Below, one piece after another: positions 57,395 to 64,000 of a stretch of 64,000 nt of DNA. A program made the translations under genes and the position numbers. Under the pieces are notes generated by a model. That model did not search any database. It was given only the letters and a program-made list of their open reading frames with translations, and was not told the origin of the DNA. The stretch is from Cysteiniphilum marinum. GTDB taxonomy: Bacteria; Pseudomonadota; Gammaproteobacteria; Francisellales; Francisellaceae. The DNA lies in the NCBI RefSeq assembly GCF_014857925.1, contig NZ_JACYVZ010000006.1:1-64000 (forward strand). The letters are read 5' to 3'. How positions within the stretch are numbered: the stretch's first letter is position 1; the number at the start of each line of letters is the position of its first letter.

Positions 57395-58930
57395 ATGAGA
57401 AAATATAAATATTATTTGCTGTCAGCGACTATTTTACTCAGCAGTTTTGCATCTGCCGCATGTAATCTAAGCTATAATGCCAATGGCAGTTTAATAATGG
57501 ATATGCAATGCAATCGTTATCAGTACAATGCAAAAGAGCAACTGATTAAAATAGTATCATCTCAAAAGGATGTGCAGTGCGACTATACCTATAACCCAGA
57601 AGGCTTAAGAGATGTCAAAACATGTAATTCATCTGGTGATCAGCAAATGCAACTTGATTTTATTTATCAAAGAAATCATTTAATCAATACTCAAGACATA
57701 AATAATAACATTCAAAGTGCTTACTTAGGCAGCGATGTGCGTTATGTTGTTAATAATTTTCAGCAACATCCATATTACTTCTCAGTCGCGTCACATGGCA
57801 CGACTAATTTATTACTCACACGATCAGCAAATATAAAACAAGTTTATAATTTCTCAAGCTATGGACAAAATCGCGTGCTCTTGAAAAGTAACTCACTAAA
57901 AACAATAAATCTTGTTCAACCATTGGCATATAACCCACTAACATATGATGGTGAATATCAGGATCCAGAGACAGGGTTTGTATATTTAAGAGCGCGATTT
58001 TATAACCCGCATGAAATGCGTTTTATGCAAAGGGATAGTTATAATTTACTAAATCGTTACAATGCATTTGATGATAACCCAGTGAGCAATACGGATCCTT
58101 CAGGACATTTATCTTTAGGCAAATTATCTTTATATTCATCAGTTGCCTCTATTGGTTTGGGGGTTATTGCACCGCTTATGATTTTACCCGAAGTTTTTCC
58201 TTATATTTACAGCTTAAGTGGTGCATTAAATATATTCTCAACAGGAATAGGCCTGATGAGTAATCATGCTACATCACATCTTTTGGGAAGTGCTATGGCT
58301 ATGGGAGGTATGATGCTATCAACCTTTGGTATGATGAGTTCTTCATCTAGGGTAAACTTTGGCTTAAACTTACTTGACAATACCCTTGAAGGTGGCGCAA
58401 TGCCATTAATGTCGTCAGATCAAGGTAGTATAAGTGCTAAAAAAATGGGTTATAGCGTGCTAGCAGCATTGCCAACAGCGATTTTCTTGGCGGGATCTTC
58501 CGCTTACCTATATCACAGTTTGGGGACGGAGAATATTGCTGATGAGAATAGTTTATGGAAAACGCTTCTCGCACCGGATGCTGGTTTAAAAGGATCTTCC
58601 ACTGAACCTAACTTACTTCTATATGCCAAGCCGATGGTATTAGGCGGTATACGTACTGCGTCAGCTGAGTATATTAGAAAAGCGACCTTTTTCCCTATTT
58701 CTCAGGCACTTGGTGAGCATTATCAATATACTAAGACATCACTTGCTACGAATATGTTGCTAGGTGCTGTCGCTGGTGGCTATATGTTTAGCTCAATGGC
58801 ATTTGTAAACAGGAATATCGTTGGCTCTGAGCAACAATTTTTTGGTGAACCAAGGAATAAGTTTTTATACAATTTCCTTGCATCTGGCTGGAGTGTGCAG
58901 TTTGGTTTACCAACCTTAGAATCTATCTAA
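57395..58930 (+). CDS. Short secreted Rhs tip protein F (class 1 tail)
   Basis: This is a 511-residue protein. Signal peptide about 1-22, then CNLSYNANGSLIMDMQCNRY with the Cys pair. The core at about 184-238 includes YDGEYQDPETGFVYLRARFY, MRFMQRDSY and DPVSNTDPSGH. The 273-residue tail is of class 1, hydrophobic with many Gly/Ala/Met (LGVIAPLMILPEVFPYIYSL; GSAMAMGGMMLSTFGMMSSS), related to that of protein A. It ends the Rhs locus; the next gene is convergent and 98 bp away. The start overlaps the end region of the large 862-residue gene. Confidence 0.8.
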   Translation: MRKYKYYLLSATILLSSFASAACNLSYNANGSLIMDMQCNRYQYNAKEQLIKIVSSQKDVQCDYTYNPEGLRDVKTCNSSGDQQMQLDFIYQRNHLINTQDINNNIQSAYLGSDVRYVVNNFQQHPYYFSVASHGTTNLLLTRSANIKQVYNFSSYGQNRVLLKSNSLKTINLVQPLAYNPLTYDGEYQDPETGFVYLRARFYNPHEMRFMQRDSYNLLNRYNAFDDNPVSNTDPSGHLSLGKLSLYSSVASIGLGVIAPLMILPEVFPYIYSLSGALNIFSTGIGLMSNHATSHLLGSAMAMGGMMLSTFGMMSSSSRVNFGLNLLDNTLEGGAMPLMSSDQGSISAKKMGYSVLAALPTAIFLAGSSAYLYHSLGTENIADENSLWKTLLAPDAGLKGSSTEPNLLLYAKPMVLGGIRTASAEYIRKATFFPISQALGEHYQYTKTSLATNMLLGAVAGGYMFSSMAFVNRNIVGSEQQFFGEPRNKFLYNFLASGWSVQFGLPTLESI

Positions 58931-58942
58931 ATACAATATAGA

Positions 58943-58983
58943 AATTTTGGTTCCTCATTCAGGTGGACTAACTGTCCAAAATT
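58943..58983. repeat. Inverted repeat at the right edge of the Rhs locus
   Basis: AATTTTGG (58943-58950) and CCAAAATT (58976-58983) are perfect inverted arms around a loop that itself contains GGAC-TAACT-GTCC. It may be a bidirectional terminator between tip F and hinT, or a remnant end of a mobile element. No target duplication was identified. Confidence 0.35.
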
Positions 58984-59028
58984 GAGGGGGTACATCAGGT
59001 TTAGAAAAATTAACATTTGCTTAGGTGC

Positions 59029-59379
59029 TTAAGTATGTAGTAAAGCATCCTTTTTGGTAAAGCGCCCACCTAATATATGGTAATGTAGGTGAAAGACAGT
59101 TTGCCCGCCCGCTTTACCAGTGTTTACCAAAGTCTTAAAGCCTGCTTTAAGCCCTAATGTTTGTGCAATTTTAGGGATCGCTAGATTAATTTTACCAACA
59201 AGAGGAATATCCTCATCTTCAAGATGATTTAAACTATCAATATGCTTTTTCGGGACAACGAGTACATGGGCTTCAGCCACCGGAAAAGCATCATGAAACG
59301 CCAAAATATCAGCATCTTCATAGACTTTATTTGATTTGATTTCACCATTAATTATTTTGCAAAAAATACAATCACTCAT
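59029..59379 (-). CDS. hinT: HIT-family nucleotide hydrolase
   Basis: This is a 116-residue cytosolic HIT protein hydrolysing purine nucleoside phosphoramidates. It has the zinc-site-like start MSDCIFCKIINGEI and the histidine triad in FHLHYHILGG near residue 100. The ATG at 59379 follows AAGGAT and lies just past the ubiB stop; a longer frame upstream is an artefact of reading through ubiB. The normal length is about 115 residues. Confidence 0.93.
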   Translation of the reverse strand: MSDCIFCKIINGEIKSNKVYEDADILAFHDAFPVAEAHVLVVPKKHIDSLNHLEDEDIPLVGKINLAIPKIAQTLGLKAGFKTLVNTGKAGGQTVFHLHYHILGGRFTKKDALLHT

Positions 59380-59383
59380 TGAT

Positions 59384-61048
59384 CTAATCCTTTTGTTTTG
59401 AGAAAAAAGTGTATAGTAACAGTGCCACACCAACCCCAGCAACAACAGCATAATGTTTGTCAATAAACTGATGCAAGGTGTTTAATAGCTCACCTTGAAA
59501 CCCAGAGATAATACCAAGTGCGGTGAGTGAAATACCAAAGCCAATCATAACACCGTGGCGTTTAGAGTACTTAACCTGTTTGCTTTGATCTGGTGATGCT
59601 AAGCTATCACGCTTAGCCTGATTAACTTGGGCATTTAATAAGTCAAATAATAGCTCAGGTACTTCAGGCAAACGTTCACTCAAATCAGGAATGCTTGCCA
59701 TTGAGCGTTTGACAAAGCCTTGCCAGCCAACACGGGTTTTCATCCATTTCTCTAAGAATGGCTTAGCCGTCGCCCATAGGTTAAGCTCAGGATAGAGATC
59801 TCGTCCCAAGCCTTCGATATTTAATAAAGTTTTTTGTAATAGTACTAATTGCGGCTGCACGGACATATTAAAGCGTCTAGCTACTTGAAATAGACGCATT
59901 AAGGTATAGCCAAATGAAATATCAGCCAATGGCTTTTCAAAAATAGGCTCACACACGGTGCGGATCGCCGATTCTAACTCATCAACACGGGTATCATGCG
60001 GAACCCAACCGGATTCGATGTGAAGCTCAGCTACCTTTTTATAATCACGATTAAAAAAAGCTAGAAAATTGCCAGCAAGGTAATGCTGATCCTCACGGGT
60101 AAGCGTGCCAACAATGCCAAAATCAATCGATATATATTTAGGATCTTGAGGGGTGGTTGCGTCAATAAAGATGTTGCCTGGATGCATGTCGGCATGGAAA
60201 AAACAATCGCGGAAAACTTGCGTATAGAATATCTCAACGCCACGCTCAGCTAAGAGTTTAAGATCAGTATTAAGAGATTTTAATGTGTCAATATCAGAGA
60301 CAGGAATGCCCTTTATTTTCTCAATGGTTAATAGGTTACTTCGGCAATATTGCCAATACACTTCAGGCACGTAATGGATATGACTGTCTTTGAAGTTGCG
60401 TTTCAGTTGTGAGGCATTGGCAGCCTCGCGCTGTAAATCAAGCTCATCAAGAAGATTGCGACTAATCTCAGCTACGACCTCAACGGGACGCAAGCATCGA
60501 GTTGTTGGTACATAACGTTCAAGCATATGTGCAAGGGTTTTTAATAGCTCTGTATCCTGCACTAATACTTTTTCGATATTTGGACGCAAGACTTTGACCA
60601 CAACTTCTTGACCATTGGCGAGCATGGCACTATGCACCTGAGCAATCGATGCCGATGCTAAAGGGTTGATGTCAAATTGTGTAAAAGCGTCACTAATCGG
60701 TTGCTGCAATGCCTTTTCAATCACTTTACGTGCATATTCGCCCGAAAAAGGCGGTACTTTGTCTTGTAGTTTCGCAAGTTCATTCGCAAGGTCATGTGGT
60801 AATAAATCGCGACGTGTGGATAGTGCTTGCCCAAACTTGATAAAGATAGGTCCCAACGTCTCCAGTGCTAAACGTAAGCGAGTACCGCGATCAAGCTTAT
60901 TGCGTGCAAACCAATAATAAGGGTTAAAGATAAGCGTGATTTTAAGTACGCGCAATAAGGGTAAATCAGCCATCATCGTGGTGACGTTATATTTATTTAG
61001 CACGTAACCAATATAGATCAGGCGTAGCCATTTTTTAAGTTTAGTCAT
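59384..61048 (-). CDS. ubiB: Ubiquinone biosynthesis kinase-like protein UbiB
   Basis: UbiB is a 554-residue membrane-linked member of the ABC1/ADCK atypical kinase family, required for aerobic coenzyme Q synthesis. It has the KxGQ motif (FIKFGQALSTRRDLLP), SIAQVH, the kinase-like VVKVLRPN Lys, HADMHPGNIF and DFG (SIDFGIVG). Two C-terminal hydrophobic helices (about 505-550) anchor it. The ATG at 61048 follows GGTGA and overlaps the ubiJ end by 8 bp. Confidence 0.93.
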   Translation of the reverse strand: MTKLKKWLRLIYIGYVLNKYNVTTMMADLPLLRVLKITLIFNPYYWFARNKLDRGTRLRLALETLGPIFIKFGQALSTRRDLLPHDLANELAKLQDKVPPFSGEYARKVIEKALQQPISDAFTQFDINPLASASIAQVHSAMLANGQEVVVKVLRPNIEKVLVQDTELLKTLAHMLERYVPTTRCLRPVEVVAEISRNLLDELDLQREAANASQLKRNFKDSHIHYVPEVYWQYCRSNLLTIEKIKGIPVSDIDTLKSLNTDLKLLAERGVEIFYTQVFRDCFFHADMHPGNIFIDATTPQDPKYISIDFGIVGTLTREDQHYLAGNFLAFFNRDYKKVAELHIESGWVPHDTRVDELESAIRTVCEPIFEKPLADISFGYTLMRLFQVARRFNMSVQPQLVLLQKTLLNIEGLGRDLYPELNLWATAKPFLEKWMKTRVGWQGFVKRSMASIPDLSERLPEVPELLFDLLNAQVNQAKRDSLASPDQSKQVKYSKRHGVMIGFGISLTALGIISGFQGELLNTLHQFIDKHYAVVAGVGVALLLYTFFSKQKD

Positions 61049-61661
61049 GCTGATCACCATTGGCATTAATGTAGCGAGTTATCTTGGTAGTGATGCGCTC
61101 TAGATCCTGTTTTAACAGCTGAATGTCACTGAAGAAGTCTTCGACTTCTTCTTTACATGGGAAAAGATCTTTTTCATATTGAATATACTCTCTGAACTCA
61201 TGCGGCAGGCGCTCTTTACTTGTCATCAACCATGCTTTAATGACATCAAGTGGTTTAGCTAAAAAAGAATTCAGTGACGACGTTTGACCTGAAGTTAGTG
61301 TGAAGATCAGATCAGGGCGAATCGCTTTGAAGAAGTCGCGATAACACTCAAGCACATGCATATCACCAATGAACTTTGCTTCACCTTGCTGAATATAGCT
61401 TTGTGGATGTTGGCTTAATGCCATTGCGATTAAAGTTCCTGAGGTTGCTGTCAGTAGATTGGATGAATGAGTGCTTTCAGCTAATTCAAATATCAGCTTA
61501 TCTTCACTGGGCTTAAAATAAAAACATAGGTTAAGATCATTAATAGCAATATAAAGAGACTGGTTGTTCAGCTTTTCGAGCAAATAGGTTTTCTGTGGAT
61601 CTAAGCTAAGTACTTTATCGAGTATGAGATTGATAGATTTAATGATCATTTGTTCATTCAT
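61041..61661 (-). CDS. ubiJ: SCP2-domain ubiquinone biosynthesis accessory factor
   Basis: This 206-residue protein has the SCP2 lipid-binding fold in its N-terminal half (about 15-125), the UbiJ arrangement, with a C-terminal helical region. UbiJ scaffolds the soluble Ubi complex and binds the isoprenoid tail. It lies 9 bp after ubiE and overlaps ubiB, the standard ubiE-ubiJ-ubiB operon. AAGGTGA precedes its ATG. Sequence conservation of UbiJ is low, so the call rests partly on context. Confidence 0.85.
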   Translation of the reverse strand: MNEQMIIKSINLILDKVLSLDPQKTYLLEKLNNQSLYIAINDLNLCFYFKPSEDKLIFELAESTHSSNLLTATSGTLIAMALSQHPQSYIQQGEAKFIGDMHVLECYRDFFKAIRPDLIFTLTSGQTSSLNSFLAKPLDVIKAWLMTSKERLPHEFREYIQYEKDLFPCKEEVEDFFSDIQLLKQDLERITTKITRYINANGDQHD

Positions 61662-61670
61662 TTGATCACC

Positions 61671-62429
61671 TTAGTATTTAATACCCATATGTAGGGCGAC
61701 AACGCCACCGGTCATATTCTGATAATCCACCTTATCAAAGCCCGCATTTAGCATCATCTCTTTTAGTGTGTCTTGATCTGGGTGCTTGCGAATAGATTCC
61801 GCAAGATAGCGATAACTATCGGCATCTTGGGCAATAAGCTGTCCCATAAACGGTAGAATTTTAAAAGAGTATTGATCATAAATCTCGCTTAATAATGGCA
61901 GGATTGGCTTTGAAAACTCAAGTACCAATAAACGCCCCCCCGGTTTTAATACGCGCTGCATTGAAGCGAGTGCCGCATCTTTATCGGTGACATTTCTCAG
62001 ACCAAATGAAATCGTGATGCAATCAAATGTATTATCAGCAAAGGGTAAACACTCAGCGTTGGCTTGGACGTATTCGATATTGTCAACACAACCACGATTG
62101 GTTAATTTCTCACGACCAACATTTAGCATTGACGCATTGATGTCACTTAATACTACTTTGCCATGATCACCAACTTTTTGGGTAAATTGATAAGCCAAAT
62201 CACCCGTGCCACCTGCTAGATCAAGAACTTTTTGACCTGACTTGATTGAGGCTTTTTGAATGGCAATTTTCTTCCATAAACGATGCACACCAAATGACAT
62301 CACGTCATTCATAATGTCATATTTTGCTGCCACCGAATGAAAGACATCGGCAACCTTTTGCTGTTTGTCTTCCCAGTTGACTTCTTCAAAGCCAAAGTGC
62401 GTGGTTTGATCGTGTGATTTTTTATGCAT
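61671..62429 (-). CDS. ubiE: Demethylmenaquinone/ubiquinone C-methyltransferase
   Basis: This is a 252-residue SAM-dependent methyltransferase of ubiquinone/menaquinone synthesis. The SAM motif is [15 protein letters not shown] near residue 72. Family signatures are [17 protein letters not shown] and [11 protein letters not shown]. It is the first gene of the ubiEJB operon. The 116-bp region upstream separates it from the AAA/PD-(D/E)XK gene. Confidence 0.96.
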   Translation of the reverse strand: MHKKSHDQTTHFGFEEVNWEDKQQKVADVFHSVAAKYDIMNDVMSFGVHRLWKKIAIQKASIKSGQKVLDLAGGTGDLAYQFTQKVGDHGKVVLSDINASMLNVGREKLTNRGCVDNIEYVQANAECLPFADNTFDCITISFGLRNVTDKDAALASMQRVLKPGGRLLVLEFSKPILPLLSEIYDQYSFKILPFMGQLIAQDADSYRYLAESIRKHPDQDTLKEMMLNAGFDKVDYQNMTGGVVALHMGIKY

Positions 62430-62545
62430 AAGATAAATGAGCGAAGCTTATTATTGCTAGGCAGTATATACCCATAAGAAGCTATTTTACAGCGTTTCTT
62501 GGCTTGCTGTTGTGTGCTAGGTTATTGTTCATGTCAAATCTTTGA

Positions 62546-64000
62546 TTATCTTTCAATAACCTCAAAACCATTGATTGTCCGTAAATTAGAGTCAAATGAA
62601 ATGCCTACTTGGTAGATTGGCAACTCAAGATGAGTAAACTTCAATGCATAGTTTTTATCGATAATCTGCTGTACAGCTTTTGCTGCTAAGTCCTCACCTT
62701 GACTAACTTTAAACTCAAAAATAATAACCTTTTTACCTGTGATAATAATCGACATATCAATACGACCTTCAGAAGTATGATCTTCTAGTTTAACATCATA
62801 ACCAAGGGCGGCAAAATAGCTATAAATAATCGCGCAATAATAACCTTCATAGCGATGTAATGGTGTTTTGCTATAGTAATCATAAGGAATGCTACTATAA
62901 AAGCTTTGAATGGCTTTAGCGAATTGCTGCCAATCATCGCTTAATAGTGCACGGTTAATGGCAAGCTGATTGGCAGTGGCATCTTCCTGAGTAATCCCAA
63001 TTTTGGTCAGTTGTCTATTTAGGGCTGTTTTCACTTCAAAATTTGGATAGCCTAAACGATACCAAAGATCTTGACCAAAATAAAACTGCTCTTTTATCGT
63101 TAGATAGCCGCTTTGCAGCATTAATGCAGCAATTGGAGTATTGTTAACATCAATGCTATTTAACGCATCAGGCGTTGCTTCATAATTTTCAAGCTCAGGA
63201 ATGATGTCACGGCGTTTGCTGATGAGCTTGATTAAAAAAGTGGGTGTGCCAGTTTCAAACCAGTAACTTTGATATTGTTGATTTCTGAAAAACAGCAAGA
63301 TATCAAAAGGGTTATAGACTTTTTGCTTTTCAGAACCTGCAAAATTATAGCCGTTGTACCATGCTTTGAGTTTGCCCAGATCAATATCGTGTAGATAGTC
63401 ATCAAAGGTTTTTTCTAACTCCTCTTGGGTGTAGCCACATAGATCAGCAAATCGTGATTGGAAGGAAATGTCCTCCAAGTTGTTTAAACCACTAAACAGG
63501 CTGACTTTAGAAAACTTAGACACTCCAGTTAAAAAGACAAAGCGTAAACAGGCATCGTTGTCTTTGATCACACTATAAAGTCCTTTGAGAATCTCGCGAT
63601 TGCGTAGTGCTTTACTAGGCTCGCTAATGACATCAAGAATAGGTTTGTCGTATTCATCAACTAAGAATACAACGCGTTGATTATATTTTTGATATAAGGT
63701 TTTAATGAGCTGATCAAGTTGCAGATCATAGTGTGTACTGGTGTCTAGTTCAACGTCATAGCGCTGAGCATTATCACTTAGCTCACGACTAATCCATTGT
63801 AGTAAGGATTCTTCAGAAAACACGGCCCTAGATCGTCCAAAGCTAAAATGAACGACAGGAAACACTTCATTAAAATCCCATTTATCTTCTATGTATAAGC
63901 CTTTAAACAGTTCATGTTTGCCAAGAAACAGCTGCTTTAAGGTGTCAATAGTTAAGCTTTTACCAAAGCGTCGTGGGCGAGATAGAAAGTAATAGGCATC
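62546..64000 (-). CDS. AAA-ATPase-like protein with PD-(D/E)XK C-terminal domain (partial)
   Basis: The gene runs off the right edge; 484 residues are seen, without the N-terminus. The visible start contains the Walker A (RPRRFGKSLT at about 63960). Further on lie LVDEYDKPILDV (Walker B) and the sensor stretch FVFLTGVSKFSKVSLFSGLN. The C-terminus has the nuclease-like core EGRIDMSIII..KKVIIFEFKV, matching the PD-(D/E)XK_9 domain often fused to this ATPase. A GTG in frame at 63863-63865 is internal, not the start. Such proteins are common in gut and intracellular bacteria, but their function is unknown. Confidence 0.8.
   Translation of the reverse strand, partial: DAYYFLSRPRRFGKSLTIDTLKQLFLGKHELFKGLYIEDKWDFNEVFPVVHFSFGRSRAVFSEESLLQWISRELSDNAQRYDVELDTSTHYDLQLDQLIKTLYQKYNQRVVFLVDEYDKPILDVISEPSKALRNREILKGLYSVIKDNDACLRFVFLTGVSKFSKVSLFSGLNNLEDISFQSRFADLCGYTQEELEKTFDDYLHDIDLGKLKAWYNGYNFAGSEKQKVYNPFDILLFFRNQQYQSYWFETGTPTFLIKLISKRRDIIPELENYEATPDALNSIDVNNTPIAALMLQSGYLTIKEQFYFGQDLWYRLGYPNFEVKTALNRQLTKIGITQEDATANQLAINRALLSDDWQQFAKAIQSFYSSIPYDYYSKTPLHRYEGYYCAIIYSYFAALGYDVKLEDHTSEGRIDMSIIITGKKVIIFEFKVSQGEDLAAKAVQQIIDKNYALKFTHLELPIYQVGISFDSNLRTINGFEVIER

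Overview
The window looks like chromosome of an AT-rich gammaproteobacterium. Housekeeping genes (prfB, lysS, uvrA, hemC, rsmI, murC, xthA, ftsH, htpG, hinT, ubiEJB) are intact and ordinary. A beta-barrel of the LbtU/DUF3573 type, known mainly from Legionella and Francisella relatives, suggests the Thiotrichales/Francisella neighbourhood. That placement is inference; no 16S or tRNA gene is present to test it.

Layout. 0-13 kb: two MFS exporters/symporters, prfB with its programmed frameshift, lysS, a fragment of an Rpn-type nuclease, a HAD phosphatase, a class A beta-lactamase overlapping a ParB-like gene, class III alcohol dehydrogenase, rluC and uvrA. 13-21 kb: a 52-aa membrane peptide, a MazEF pair with a palindromic operator, lemA-htpX, an esterase overlapping hemC, and a HAD gene/rsmI/murC run. 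21-25 kb: a surface-polysaccharide island (O-antigen ligase-like protein, three glycosyltransferases) ending at a 13-copy heptanucleotide repeat upstream of a lysoplasmalogenase-like gene. 25-38 kb: FAD oxidoreductase, LbtU-like barrel, xthA, Mip/FkpA-like isomerase, a periplasmic binding protein, ftsH, a putative toxin-antitoxin pair bracketed by two 118-bp direct repeats, a GFA-family protein, htpG behind a sigma-32 promoter, and an isochorismatase-fold protein. 59-64 kb: hinT, ubiB-ubiJ-ubiE and a partial AAA-ATPase/PD-(D/E)XK gene.

The standout is 38.2-58.9 kb. It is a self-contained locus with one very large Sec-secreted Rhs/YD-repeat protein (1595 aa) that stops where the conserved Rhs core should begin. 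Six short proteins (459-511 aa) surround it. Each has its own signal peptide, one or two YD repeats, a complete Rhs core ending in DP[ST]GH, and a 226-277-aa variable tail. The tails fall into four classes: A and F, B and C, D, and E. Two large secreted proteins of unknown family (968 and 862 aa, paralogous) each sit beside a tail of the same class. A LuxR-type regulator, a Fur-like box and a 16-bp palindrome lie in the divergent intergenic regions. No immunity-like genes are visible. I interpret this as a split Rhs system, one exported shell with a set of interchangeable exported tips. It may be host- or surface-directed rather than a classical interbacterial toxin/immunity locus. This is inference and needs structural or experimental tests.
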